Of a stretch of 33,480 nucleotides of DNA, positions 7,767 through 20,162 are shown piece after piece; within the stretch, counting starts at the first letter, position 1, and each line of letters starts with the position of its first letter. The notes under the pieces are model-generated. The model saw nothing but the letters and a program-made list of their open reading frames with translations. It was not told the origin of the DNA and ran no database searches. Where the stretch lies: the NCBI GenBank assembly GCA_937888805.1, contig CALBEY010000034.1, positions 1 through 33,480 on the forward strand. Direction: 5' to 3'. The position numbers and the translations under genes were made by a program. This stretch comes from an uncultured Burkholderiaceae bacterium. GTDB lineage: Bacteria > Pseudomonadota > Gammaproteobacteria > Burkholderiales > Burkholderiaceae_B.

Positions 7767-9451
7767 TAGCGGTGTGGTTCAGCGGCGACTTTGGCCATTT
7801 TTTTGGTTATGTACCACTGTTGGGCAATCGAAATAATGTTGTTAACACACCAATACAAAACCAATCCTGCGGGAAAGAAAAACATCATGCCACCAAATAC
7901 GAGTGGCATTAACATCATGACCTTCGCTTGCATGGGATCGGGTGGTGTTGGATTTAGTTTAATTTGCAAGAACATCGTTGCCATCATGATGGCGGGCAAC
8001 AAGAACAATGGATCGCGTGCAGACAAATCGTCAACCCATAAAACCCATGGAGCCCCGCGCATTTCTACGCTGGCGAGCAATACCCAATACAATGAGATAA
8101 AAACCGGTATCTGAACAACAACAGGCAGACATCCCCCAAGAGGATTGATTTTTTCAGTACGGTACATCTCCATCATGGCGGTGTTCATTTTTTGCCGGTC
8201 ATCACCAAACTTTTCTTTCAAAGCTTTCAAACGTGGCGCCACTTGTTTCATTTTAGCCATTGAACGATAACTGGCCGCCGACAATGGATAGAAAACAAGT
8301 TTGATGATGATAGTCAACACAACAATTGTCCAACCCCAATTGCCAATATACGTGTGCAACCAAGTCATCAATCCAAAAAGAGGCTTGGCAATGATAGTTA
8401 GCCACCCGTAATCAACGACCAAGTCCAATCCTGGGGCAATGGCTTCTAAAGCGTTTTGATCTTGTGGCCCAACCCAAAGGGTCGATTTAATTTCAACAGA
8501 GGCCTGGGGCATTAGCTGGCCGACAGCCTCAATACTTCTAACCGCAAACAGTTCAACACCAACTGCTGCCATGTCGTACGTCCGCACGGCACCTTGTGGC
8601 GGAACCCAAGCAGAAACAAAATAATGTTGAATCATGGCAAACCAACCATTATCAGCTGATTTGACGTATTCCCCTTTTCGATCGCCAATATCAGAAAAGG
8701 ATACTTTTTGAAACTTGCCTTCTTCAGAGTAAATGGCGGGACCAGTGAACGTATGGTAGAAGCTAGATGTGTCTTTAGGATCTTCGCTATCACGAGTCAT
8801 CTGAAGATAAAGAGACGGACTGATCATTTGGTCCGTCATGTTCTGCACGTTGTGTATAACTTCTATTGCGTAAGAGTCGCGACGAAAGTTAAACGTTTTC
8901 GTGACACGCACGCCGTCAGACTCACCAATGAATTGAATAGGTAGCGTCTCACCGGTCATGGTTGTTTCGGATGAAACAAGCTTAAATGGTGTTAAGTGTG
9001 TGGGGTAATTCTTGCCTTCTGGCGCACCAACAATACCCGTTTGCACAACATAAGTGCCTTCAGCATCTTGCTGTAAAAGAACGGCTGGTTGAGAAGGATC
9101 ATTTTTACTTGGAAACTTAAGCAACTCTGCTCTTATGAGCTGCGCACCATTTAAATCGAATACCAAACGATAAACATCCGTTGTGATTTCCACGGTTTGA
9201 GATGCTGGCGCAATGGCTGGAGGGGCAATTGGCATGGCACCATCGCTCGAGGGCGCACTAACGGCGGCGGGAACAGCAGATGGTCCAGAAGGTTCTCGCG
9301 AACCATTCAAGGGCTGCGATCGATCGCCAGCGGGTGTGGTGACTGATGGGCCAAAAAGCGACGTTCCACCTTGATGCAGTTGCCAGTTGTTCCAGAGCAA
9401 CAAGAGTGAAAACGCAAAAATCATCAAAATAATCGTGCGGCGGATATCCAT
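7766..9451 (-). CDS. yidC: YidC, membrane protein insertase
   Basis: YidC inserts and folds inner-membrane proteins, alone or with SecYEG. The 561-residue protein has a first membrane helix at about 5-21. A large periplasmic domain (about 50-345) is preceded by a Pro/Ala/Ser-rich linker typical of Gram-negative YidC. The conserved insertase domain (about 359-555) has a buried arginine in SYRSM (about Arg396), the cytoplasmic hairpin, and later membrane spans including QIPVFISLYWVL. It lies 51 bases after yidD and overlaps mnmE by one base in the classic rpmH-rnpA-yidD-yidC-mnmE cluster. Confidence 0.97.
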   Translation of the reverse strand: MDIRRTIILMIFAFSLLLLWNNWQLHQGGTSLFGPSVTTPAGDRSQPLNGSREPSGPSAVPAAVSAPSSDGAMPIAPPAIAPASQTVEITTDVYRLVFDLNGAQLIRAELLKFPSKNDPSQPAVLLQQDAEGTYVVQTGIVGAPEGKNYPTHLTPFKLVSSETTMTGETLPIQFIGESDGVRVTKTFNFRRDSYAIEVIHNVQNMTDQMISPSLYLQMTRDSEDPKDTSSFYHTFTGPAIYSEEGKFQKVSFSDIGDRKGEYVKSADNGWFAMIQHYFVSAWVPPQGAVRTYDMAAVGVELFAVRSIEAVGQLMPQASVEIKSTLWVGPQDQNALEAIAPGLDLVVDYGWLTIIAKPLFGLMTWLHTYIGNWGWTIVVLTIIIKLVFYPLSAASYRSMAKMKQVAPRLKALKEKFGDDRQKMNTAMMEMYRTEKINPLGGCLPVVVQIPVFISLYWVLLASVEMRGAPWVLWVDDLSARDPLFLLPAIMMATMFLQIKLNPTPPDPMQAKVMMLMPLVFGGMMFFFPAGLVLYWCVNNIISIAQQWYITKKMAKVAAEPHR

Positions 9452-9502
9452 CTGTACCTAATCTAAGGGTAAAAACAATCAAGCCTCGGAGTTTACCGTC
9501 AA

Positions 9503-9739
9503 TCAGGACTTGTGTTTGTGAAAGTGTTTTGCAGGAACAGGATCCTCACCGCCGACAGCCCATGGGTGACACCGAAATACGCGACGTACAGCCAGCCAGC
9601 TACCCTTAAAGCTGCCCCACTCATTGATGGCCTCAATGGCGTAGTTCGAGCAGGTTGGTGAGAAACGGCAGTTATTGCCCATCCAAGGACTAAGGAAAAA
9701 CTGATAAAAACGGACCGTCTTGATCAAAACCCACTTCAT
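9503..9739 (-). CDS. yidD: YidD, membrane protein insertion efficiency factor
   Basis: YidD is a small amphipathic inner-membrane-associated protein that helps YidC-dependent insertion. I start it at the ATG at 9739 (78 residues, MKWVLIKTVRFYQFFLSP), which overlaps the rnpA stop in an ATGA junction. An upstream ATG would add nine residues inside rnpA. Family features are FYQFFLSPW, the Cys-containing CRFSPTCSNYAIEA, and CHPWAVGGEDPVP. Three conserved cysteines are visible. Its position between rnpA and yidC is the conserved one. Confidence 0.95.
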   Translation of the reverse strand: MKWVLIKTVRFYQFFLSPWMGNNCRFSPTCSNYAIEAINEWGSFKGSWLAVRRVFRCHPWAVGGEDPVPAKHFHKHKS

Positions 9740-10122
9740 AATGACGTTTTTTGTCGATAGCGACAATCTAGTAAACCAATTAATTGATCGGTTTCACCTC
9801 GTAGCATTGTTTTAAGCTCGGGTAAGGAGGCGTACTTGGGCGATCTAAGCAGACGAATGACGAAATGCCCGTGTATGAGACCGCAACGCTGCTGACGAAA
9901 AGCCTCTCTAAACACGCGTTTGACTGCGTTTCTAGCCGTTGCAAGACGAAGCAATCGCTTAGGAACAATGACACCTAATCGGGCTGGTGAAGCCGTATTG
10001 GGTGAAAAATGCACGAAAATATGCTGCCCACGCGCGATGGGTTTGGTCTTTAGAACGAGGCCGAACTCGGCGGAGTCTGTTAATCGCGCCGATGGTCCAA
10101 ATTTGGCATTTAGCTCTGGCAT
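9736..10122 (-). CDS. rnpA: RnpA, ribonuclease P protein component
   Basis: RnpA is the protein subunit of RNase P and assists the catalytic RNA in removing tRNA 5' leaders. The 128-residue basic protein carries the RNR signature region RNAVKRVFREAFR (64-76) preceded by LGVIVPKRL (49-57), and has normal family length. It begins 62 bases after rpmH and overlaps yidD by 4 bases. Co-transcription with rpmH is expected. Confidence 0.95.
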   Translation of the reverse strand: MPELNAKFGPSARLTDSAEFGLVLKTKPIARGQHIFVHFSPNTASPARLGVIVPKRLLRLATARNAVKRVFREAFRQQRCGLIHGHFVIRLLRSPKYASLPELKTMLRGETDQLIGLLDCRYRQKTSL

Positions 10123-10184
10123 GACGAGTCTTGGTTATTCATCGCGCGCCGACTAATACAAAAAAACGCGCAGCTAAGCCAGTC

Positions 10185-10319
10185 TTAGACAGCCAAGCGT
10201 TTGCGACCCTTCGCACGGCGAGCGTTAATGACGGCACGACCCCCGCGGGTTTTCATGCGAACACGAAAACCGTGGGTACGTTTGCGACGAGTGACTGATG
10301 GTTGGTAGGTACGTTTCAT
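10185..10319 (-). CDS. rpmH: Ribosomal protein bL34
   Basis: bL34 is a very small, highly basic protein of the large ribosomal subunit. The 44-residue form starting at the ATG at 10319 ([19 protein letters not shown]) matches the universal bL34 start; an upstream in-frame ATG at 10382 gives a non-family extension and is rejected. It heads the rpmH-rnpA-yidD-yidC-mnmE cluster and is divergent from dnaA, sharing a 144-base gap. Confidence 0.97.
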   Translation of the reverse strand: MKRTYQPSVTRRKRTHGFRVRMKTRGGRAVINARRAKGRKRLAV

Positions 10320-10463
10320 TTTATGAACCCAGAATAATTCGGGAAAGCCCTCTATTTCATCAAAAAAGAAGCCGTAAGTCAAACAACATAGATATAAAAG
10401 CGTAATGTAACGTCAAACACGTCCTCAGCCAATGTAAAATCAGGGTTTACAAGATCGGTCGAT

Positions 10464-11873
10464 ATGGATGAATTTTGGCAATCCTGCCTAACGCAGTTAG
10501 AGCAGGAATTACCCCCTCAACAAGTTAACGCTTGGATAAGGCCTTTGATGCCCGTTGGATACGACGCATCAACTGGTCATTTGCGCCTGTCTGCACCCAA
10601 CCGTTTCAAACTGGACTGGGTGAAGAAAAACTTTGCTGACAGAATTGAACAAATTGCGCAAACTTGGTTTGGTCAAAAAACCGTGGTTATTTTAGAACTC
10701 GCCGCAAACATCAATCAAAATATAAGTCAGCCAAGTGCACCAACCATTGCAACGGATCGCTCGGTCGAACAACCACCGGTGGTTCAACAAAAACCAACAA
10801 CCGCCCAACTCTTTGGCGTTACCCCAGCGGCGACAACCTTATCTAATGACCACTCGCGATTGAACGATAATTTGTCGTTCGACAATTTTGTAACGGGTAA
10901 AGCCAATCAATTGGCTCGTGCAGCGGCACTGCAAGTGTCAGAAAACCCTGGAACCTCATATAACCCGCTGTTTCTTTATGGTGGGGTTGGTCTGGGTAAA
11001 ACCCATCTCATTCATGCCATTGGTAATGCCGTGATCGCCACGCGATCACAAGCACGGGTGCGGTACGTACATGCAGATCAATACGTTTCAGATGTGGTTA
11101 AGGCTTACCAACGCAAAGCATTTGATGATTTCAAAAGGTATTACCATTCCCTAGATTTGCTGTTGATAGATGACATTCAGTTTTTTTCCGGTAAAAGCAG
11201 GACTCAAGAAGAGTTTTTCTACGCTTTTGAAGCCATGGTGGCCCAGCGCAAGCAAATCATCATTACCAGTGACACTTACCCAAAAGAGTTATCAGGAATT
11301 GATGAGCGACTGATTTCCCGATTCGATTCTGGTCTAACGGTTGCCATTGAGCCGCCAGAACTTGAAATGCGAGTCGCCATTTTGCTTCGTAAAGCCGATG
11401 TTGAAGGCGTTGAAATGCCAGAAGAGGTCGCTTTTTTTATTGCTAAGCATTTACGCAGCAATGTTCGAGAGTTAGAAGGTGCGTTACACAAAGTTTTGGC
11501 TTATTTGCGCTTTCATGGCACGAGAGAACTAACGGTTGAGTTTTGCCGTGAGGCACTTAAGGATCTATTGTCTGTCTCGACAGGGCAAATCACCGTCGAA
11601 AACATTCAAAAGACAGTCGCCGACTTCTACAAAATCAAAGTGGCTGACATGTACTCGAAACGTCGGCCTGCGAATATAGCAATGCCTAGACAAGTGGCCA
11701 TGTATTTGGCTAAAGAACTCACACACAAAAGCTTGCCAGACATTGGTGATCTGTTTGGCGGAAGAGACCATACGACGGTTTTGCACGCCGTCCGCAAAAT
11801 TAGTGACTTAAGAGGCAAGCAAGCGGATTTAAACCATACGCTTCACGTGCTTGAACAAACATTAAAGGGATAG
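10464..11873 (+). CDS. dnaA: DnaA, replication initiator
   Basis: DnaA is the AAA+ initiator that binds DnaA boxes and melts oriC. The 469-residue protein has domain I (1-80, DnaB/partner contacts), a Gln/Pro/Thr-rich linker (about 85-135), and an AAA+ core with Walker A GGVGLGKT (173-180) and Walker B LLLIDDIQ (232-239). C-terminal domain IV carries the DNA-binding signature [11 protein letters not shown] (432-442). Length and order are standard. The ATG at 10464 has no strong ribosome site, which is common for dnaA. dnaN follows after 3 bases. Confidence 0.98.
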   Translation: MDEFWQSCLTQLEQELPPQQVNAWIRPLMPVGYDASTGHLRLSAPNRFKLDWVKKNFADRIEQIAQTWFGQKTVVILELAANINQNISQPSAPTIATDRSVEQPPVVQQKPTTAQLFGVTPAATTLSNDHSRLNDNLSFDNFVTGKANQLARAAALQVSENPGTSYNPLFLYGGVGLGKTHLIHAIGNAVIATRSQARVRYVHADQYVSDVVKAYQRKAFDDFKRYYHSLDLLLIDDIQFFSGKSRTQEEFFYAFEAMVAQRKQIIITSDTYPKELSGIDERLISRFDSGLTVAIEPPELEMRVAILLRKADVEGVEMPEEVAFFIAKHLRSNVRELEGALHKVLAYLRFHGTRELTVEFCREALKDLLSVSTGQITVENIQKTVADFYKIKVADMYSKRRPANIAMPRQVAMYLAKELTHKSLPDIGDLFGGRDHTTVLHAVRKISDLRGKQADLNHTLHVLEQTLKG

Positions 11874-11876
11874 TCG

Positions 11877-15466
<3,590 letters not shown>

Positions 15467-15480
15467 TAAGCCGACGTATG

Positions 15481-15515
15481 CCGTCTTTGGTTGCGCAAGT
15501 CGCAACCAAAGACGG
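15481..15515. terminator. Perfect 15-bp hairpin after gyrB
   Basis: CCGTCTTTGGTTGCG at 15481-15495 and its exact reverse complement at 15501-15515 flank a 5-base loop (CAAGT). It lies between the convergent stops of gyrB and the DUF1840 gene, where a bidirectional terminator is expected. Neither strand has a T-run after the stem, so it is not a textbook intrinsic terminator. It may be Rho-linked or protect the transcript end. Confidence 0.6.
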
Positions 15516-15566
15516 CCCAAAAGGCCACAGCAAACGGGCTCACACCCTAAACCCTAGGTTTGTTTG

Positions 15567-15905
15567 CTACCAGCCGGAACTGGTTTCCCACATCACGCTG
15601 GTTTTGGCGCTGCGGGCTTTTTTAAGCATGGCGAGTAAAGGGTAAACTCGCTGAGCCAGCAAAACAACAACCGCTTTCGGTTTTTCGTGATCATGATCGT
15701 TGTCAATGTCTTCTTCAGGCGGTGGTTCAGCAGCAACCGCAGCTTCTATTCGGCTGATACTGTCGTCGAGCTGTTCGTAAGAAAACACACCGCGCTCAGG
15801 CACGCCATGGGCGACATCTTTGCCAGCCACGCGCAACACAAGTTCAGCATGTTCGCCCATCATGAGCACGTCGGCATCAACATTACTGGTGAAGGTGACA
15901 AGCAT
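15567..15905 (-). CDS. DUF1840 family protein
   Basis: The 112-residue soluble protein begins MLVTFTSNVDADVLMMGEHAELVL, which fits the small DUF1840 family found mainly in betaproteobacteria. An N-terminal domain (1-60) runs into a predicted helix (LDDSISRIEAAV). An acidic, His/Asp-rich linker (EEDIDNDHDHEKP, about 65-77) and a C-terminal helix (VVLLAQRVYPLLAMLKKA) follow. GGAG precedes the ATG at 15905. It is convergent with gyrB and divergent from argS. No function is known; the acidic His-containing linker could bind metal, but nothing else supports that. Confidence 0.85.
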   Translation of the reverse strand: MLVTFTSNVDADVLMMGEHAELVLRVAGKDVAHGVPERGVFSYEQLDDSISRIEAAVAAEPPPEEDIDNDHDHEKPKAVVVLLAQRVYPLLAMLKKARSAKTSVMWETSSGW

Positions 15906-16011
15906 TTTAATTCTCCGGTAGTGTTAGGGCAGTATTAGCAGCGTTATTTCTATCCCTGCACGTAAGCAGTAGCAAATAGAAACAGGCTATCATTATTTTC
16001 TTTTATTTTTC

Positions 16012-17709
16012 TTGGCAGACCCCATGCTCCCCGAGCAATCTAGTCAGTTATTAGCCGCTTTAAAGCGGGCCGCTCAAGCCTTAGCCCCAGATGCTGAACC
16101 GGCGTTGACCCTTGAGCGCCCCAAAGTGGCGGCTCATGGCGACATTGCCAGTAATTTGGCCATGCAACTCGCCAAACCCATTGCACGCGCGCCAAGAGAG
16201 TTGGCGCAATTGATTATTGAGCTTGTGATGGCTGATCCACAAGCGAAAACGTTAATTGAATCGGCAGAGGTGGCTGGACCGGGGTTTATTAATTTTCGGC
16301 TCTCGCAAACAGCGCTGATGGCGGTGCTTGACCAAGTGGCAACACTTGGTAGTCAATTCGGTTCACAACCGACCACCAAAACCAAAGTACTGGTCGAATT
16401 TGTTTCTGCTAATCCAACGGGTCCTTTGCATGTTGGCCATGCTCGGCAAGCCGCGTTGGGTGACGCCCTTTGTCGTCTGTTTACCGCTGATGGTTATGCG
16501 GTTAGTCGGGAGTTTTATTACAACGACGCAGGTAATCAAATTGATAATTTAGCTATTAGTGTGCAAGCCCGCGCCAAAGGCATCGCACCGGAAAGCCCAG
16601 ATTACCCAGCCGATGGCTATCGCGGCGACTACATTCTTGATATCGCCCGTGACTACCTTGCTGGGCTGACTGTTCAGGCGAGCGACGGTCAAGCTGTCAC
16701 CGCCAAAGGTGACACCACAAACTTAGAGGCGATTCGTCAATTCGCGGTGGCTTATTTACGCCGTGAGCAGGACCTAGATTTGCAAGCTTTTGGATTGTCG
16801 TTTGATCAGTATTTTCTCGAAAGCTCGCTCTACAGTTCAGGCCAAGTTAAAAACACCGTTCAACAACTCAACGACAGTGGCCACACCTATGAGCATGAAG
16901 GGGCACTTTGGCTGAGAACAACAGCGCTCGATACGGGCGATGACAAAGACCGTGTCATGCGCAAGCAAGACGGTGGATATACCTATTTTGTGCCTGATGT
17001 GGCCTATCACCTCAACAAGTGGGAGCGTGGCTTTCAAAATGCGATCAATATTCAAGGCAGCGACCATCACGGCACAGTCGCTCGCGTGAGAGCGGGTTTG
17101 CAAGCCTTGAATTTAGATATACCCAAAGATTACCCGTCATACATTTTGCACAAAATGGTCAAAGTGGTGCGTGATGGTAAAGAAGTCAAACTTTCAAAGC
17201 GTGCGGGTAGTTACGTCACTATGCGAGATTTGATTGATTGGGTCGGGCGAGACGCCGTTCGGTTTTTCTTAATACAACGACGCGCAGACACCGAGTTTGT
17301 TTTTGATGTCGATCTGGCCCGCTCGCAAAGTGAAGAGAACCCTGTTTATTACGTGCAATACGCCCACGCCCGAATCTGCTCAATGCTTCTGCAGGGTGCA
17401 ATACCAGAGTCAACGTTGCGCGCCGCTGATGCGATAGGCCTGAGCGCGCCAACCGAGCAGCGCCTGTTACGTCGATTGGCTGAGTTACCCGCCATGATTC
17501 ACCAAGCGGCGCGCGAGTTGTCGCCCCACCTACTGGCATTCTGGTTACGCGAATGTGCATCAGACTTTCACGCTTGGTATAACGCCGAGCGCGTTTTGGT
17601 TGATGATCAAGCGCTCAAAGCGGCTCGCCTACGCTTGGCTGACGCAACCCGACAAGTGTTGGCTAACGGTCTTAATTTGCTCGGCGTTTCAGCGCCTGAA
17701 CGGATGTAA
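16012..17709 (+). CDS. argS: ArgS, arginyl-tRNA synthetase
   Basis: ArgS is a class I synthetase that charges tRNA-Arg. The 565-residue protein has the N-terminal Add1 tRNA-binding domain (about 5-100). The class I core has HIGH-type [12 protein letters not shown] (135-146), YYNDAGNQ, and a KMSK-type loop [12 protein letters not shown]. The C-terminal anticodon-binding domain contains [11 protein letters not shown] and the ending [12 protein letters not shown]. The start is uncertain: TTG at 16012 or ATG at 16024 (four residues shorter); neither has a strong ribosome site. A SPOR-domain gene and dsbA follow, an order seen in other Burkholderiales. Confidence 0.97.
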   Translation: MADPMLPEQSSQLLAALKRAAQALAPDAEPALTLERPKVAAHGDIASNLAMQLAKPIARAPRELAQLIIELVMADPQAKTLIESAEVAGPGFINFRLSQTALMAVLDQVATLGSQFGSQPTTKTKVLVEFVSANPTGPLHVGHARQAALGDALCRLFTADGYAVSREFYYNDAGNQIDNLAISVQARAKGIAPESPDYPADGYRGDYILDIARDYLAGLTVQASDGQAVTAKGDTTNLEAIRQFAVAYLRREQDLDLQAFGLSFDQYFLESSLYSSGQVKNTVQQLNDSGHTYEHEGALWLRTTALDTGDDKDRVMRKQDGGYTYFVPDVAYHLNKWERGFQNAINIQGSDHHGTVARVRAGLQALNLDIPKDYPSYILHKMVKVVRDGKEVKLSKRAGSYVTMRDLIDWVGRDAVRFFLIQRRADTEFVFDVDLARSQSEENPVYYVQYAHARICSMLLQGAIPESTLRAADAIGLSAPTEQRLLRRLAELPAMIHQAARELSPHLLAFWLRECASDFHAWYNAERVLVDDQALKAARLRLADATRQVLANGLNLLGVSAPERM

Positions 17710-17717
17710 CATACGCC

Positions 17718-18302
17718 ATGGCAAAGCAAAATCGGACTTCGACAGGAAGCACTTTTTACGGCGTAATCGCAGGATTGCTGATAGGCTTGTCGGCAGCGGC
17801 AGCGGTTGCGTATTTTGTGATGAACTCGCCCATGCCCTTTGTGGACAAAGCCAGCCGATCGGCTGCCGACTCTCCCATGGATCCCAAGCAGTCACCCGAC
17901 CCCAATGTTGGTCTGGTCCCGTCAACGGGAGGCAAACCTGTTCAACAAGATCAGCTCGGGCAGTTAATTGCAACGTTACCAGCGACCCCTAAAGCAGTAC
18001 CGCCATTGCCACCACCACCAGCACCCAAAGCACCGGTCGCCTCGGCAACAACGGTAGCGCCATCTGGTGACAATAAAACGTATTTCTTACAGGTTGGGGC
18101 CTTCAGTGTTTTAGAGGATGCCGAGTCAGTTCGTGCGCAAATGATTTTGTTGGGGTTGCCGACCCAAATTCAACGGGCAGAAGTCAACGGCTTGCAAGTT
18201 AATCGCGTGCGAGTGGGGCCTTATGAGCGGCTCGATGATATGAATAAAGCACGGGCTCGGTTGGCTCAAGAAAAAATAACCGCGAACGTCATTCGTCAAT
18301 AA
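17718..18302 (+). CDS. SPOR-domain inner-membrane protein
   Basis: The 194-residue protein has a short cytoplasmic N-terminus, one membrane helix (about 13-35), and a Pro/Ala-rich periplasmic linker with PPLPPPPAPKAP near 94-105. The C-terminal SPOR domain (about 121-194) begins TYFLQVGAF and includes VNRVRVGPYERLDDM. SPOR domains bind denuded septal peptidoglycan, so a role at the division site is likely. The layout resembles FtsN, but the N-terminal FtsA-contact and essential FtsN motifs cannot be confirmed, so no symbol is given. It starts 8 bases after argS and is probably co-transcribed with it. Confidence 0.92.
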   Translation: MAKQNRTSTGSTFYGVIAGLLIGLSAAAAVAYFVMNSPMPFVDKASRSAADSPMDPKQSPDPNVGLVPSTGGKPVQQDQLGQLIATLPATPKAVPPLPPPPAPKAPVASATTVAPSGDNKTYFLQVGAFSVLEDAESVRAQMILLGLPTQIQRAEVNGLQVNRVRVGPYERLDDMNKARARLAQEKITANVIRQ

Positions 18303-18345
18303 CGGTCAATAGTATTTGGAACGATTCTCACAACAGGTGCCTAAT

Positions 18346-18954
18346 ATGCTGAAGTCTGCCCTCAAGGTTTTTTTAGTTGGTGTATTGAGCTTGTCGAGCA
18401 CAGTTTTTGCTCAATCAGCCAACAAGTATGTCAATGTCAATCCGCCTCAATCTACCGAACCAGGCAAGGTTGAGGTGTTAGAGTTTTTCTCTTATAGCTG
18501 CCCACATTGCGCGGTGGTCGAGCCCATGATCGCTGAATGGAAAAAAACCTTGCCCGCTGACGCGGTGCTTTACGCGGTGCCAGTGGCTTTTAACGCTGCC
18601 ATGAAACCCCTGCAAGAGCTTTACTATGCGCTGCAAGCCGTTGGACGCACGGACCTTCACCCTAAGGTTTTTAATGCCATCCACCAAGAGAAAAAGCGTA
18701 TCTTTACCAAGGATGCCATCGTGGCATGGGTGGCAAGCCAAGGCGTGGACAAAACAAAATTTGCAGCCGCGATGGATTCGTTTGGCGTGAAGTCAAAAGT
18801 TCAGCGCGCTGACCAATTGGCCAAAGGTTACGCCATTCAGGGCACACCCTCGCTAGCGGTTGATGGTCGTTTTTTAACTTCGCCAACAGAAGCGGGTGGC
18901 TATCAACAAATGATTGATGTGGCCAATGACTTGGTGAAAAAAGCCGCTAATTAA
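18346..18954 (+). CDS. dsbA: DsbA, periplasmic thiol:disulfide interchange protein
   Basis: DsbA oxidises cysteine pairs in exported proteins and is reoxidised by DsbB. I use the ATG at 18346 (202 residues): an AGG-type ribosome site precedes it and it gives a clean signal peptide (MLKSALKVFLVGVLSLSSTVFA, cleavage after about residue 22). A TTG at 18316 would put ten polar residues before the signal. The active site CPHC (52-55) is the classic DsbA motif, and the cis-proline loop GTPSLAV is present, with the inserted helical domain between them. It is 43 bases after the SPOR gene and converges with the metC-like gene. Confidence 0.95.
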   Translation: MLKSALKVFLVGVLSLSSTVFAQSANKYVNVNPPQSTEPGKVEVLEFFSYSCPHCAVVEPMIAEWKKTLPADAVLYAVPVAFNAAMKPLQELYYALQAVGRTDLHPKVFNAIHQEKKRIFTKDAIVAWVASQGVDKTKFAAAMDSFGVKSKVQRADQLAKGYAIQGTPSLAVDGRFLTSPTEAGGYQQMIDVANDLVKKAAN

Positions 18955-18974
18955 AGGCGATGCGATAAGGCCTT

Positions 18975-20162
18975 TTAACGGCTGTCGGTCATTGCTTCAA
19001 ACGCTTGATCCAAATCTGCAATCAGATCTTCGACCGATTCGAGACCAATGTGCAGGCGCACAACGGCTCGATCACCCTCATTCCAATAGCGGTGGCTGCT
19101 CAAAGCACTGGGTGAAACCCATTGCACCAAGCTTTCAAAACCTCCCCAAGAAAACCCAAGTCCAAAAAGTTTTAATTGGTTGACGAACGTTTTGGCGTCA
19201 TTGGCTGATGCGTTTAAGCTCAGACTTAAAAGACCATTGCCACCGCTGCAATCGCGTTGCCAAAGTGCATGACCAGGGTCTTTGTGCCATGGGGGAAAGT
19301 AAAGGCGGCTGACCTTGGGGTGTTGATCCAAATAGGCACAAATACCCAAAGCATTTTCCGTGTGTTGTTTCAGTCGAATCGCTAAAGTTTTAACACCGCG
19401 TAGCGCCAACCACACATCGTCAGCACTAACGGCGTTACCCATGGCGTATTGCGTTTGATGAAGGGCTTGGGCCAGGTCGTCTCGATTGGTGACCACAGCC
19501 CCGAGCAGCAAGTCTGAGTGCCCGCCAATGTATTTGGTGCCCGCCACCAATGAGATATCGGCCCCGAGTGTCAGTGGTTGGTACACGTGGGAGCCCCAGG
19601 TGTTGTCGGTGGCTAAAACCAAGTCATGTGCCCGCGCCACGGCTGACAGCGCTGGCATGTCGAGCATTTCCATAAGCAAAGAGCCTGGCGACTCGACATA
19701 AATCATTTTGGTGTTTGGTCGAATCAGTGAAGCAATATCGTCTTGCGAGGGTGAAAAGAACGTGATTTCGATATTTAGGCGTTTTAATAACGTTTCATTC
19801 ATGGTGCGAACCGGGCCGTAAACGTTATCTGAAACGAGCACGTGCTCGCCAGAGCGCAGCACGCTCATGAACACCAAATAGATGGATGCCAGGCCAGATG
19901 GGTTTAAGACACAATAAGTGCCGTCTTCGATCGCCATAAACACGTCTTCTAAGGCGCGATGTGTTTGGAGGCCTGAAATACCATAAGTCACCACCCGCTC
20001 GCCGCTGGCACGCCGGCGTTGGGCGTGCTCTAACGCGTCTAGGTTTTTAAACCGAACCGTACTGGTGCGAATAGATGGCAAACTAACACCAGCCGTCTGT
20101 GACGGCTCATCAAATGGTGCACTACCGATATGCAGTAGTTTGGTGTTTTTGCTGCGTGTCAT
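18975..20162 (-). CDS. metC: Cystathionine beta-lyase (PLP-dependent, MetC-like)
   Basis: This is a Cys/Met-metabolism PLP enzyme that would cleave cystathionine to homocysteine, pyruvate and ammonia. The 395-residue protein has the family layout: HIGSAPFD start, YGISGLQTHRALE near 60-72, TDNTWGSHVYQP near 185-196, and the PLP lysine in AGTKYIGGHSD (Lys210). The run PSGLASIYLVFMS and the NTWGS form favour beta-lyase over cystathionine gamma-synthase, but the group is hard to split by eye. Its ATG overlaps the last four bases of the upstream metallo-beta-lactamase-fold gene (ATGA), so the two are co-translated; no metabolic link is obvious. Confidence 0.88.
   Translation of the reverse strand: MTRSKNTKLLHIGSAPFDEPSQTAGVSLPSIRTSTVRFKNLDALEHAQRRRASGERVVTYGISGLQTHRALEDVFMAIEDGTYCVLNPSGLASIYLVFMSVLRSGEHVLVSDNVYGPVRTMNETLLKRLNIEITFFSPSQDDIASLIRPNTKMIYVESPGSLLMEMLDMPALSAVARAHDLVLATDNTWGSHVYQPLTLGADISLVAGTKYIGGHSDLLLGAVVTNRDDLAQALHQTQYAMGNAVSADDVWLALRGVKTLAIRLKQHTENALGICAYLDQHPKVSRLYFPPWHKDPGHALWQRDCSGGNGLLSLSLNASANDAKTFVNQLKLFGLGFSWGGFESLVQWVSPSALSSHRYWNEGDRAVVRLHIGLESVEDLIADLDQAFEAMTDSR

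Noticed and set aside
8965..8980. parS-like TGTTTCGGATGAAACA inside yidC
   Set aside because: The central CACGTG core that ParB reads is destroyed (three mismatches).
10320..10463. rpmH-dnaA gap as the origin
   Set aside because: It is only 144 bases and I found no DnaA box or near-match in it; it more likely holds the divergent rpmH and dnaA promoters.
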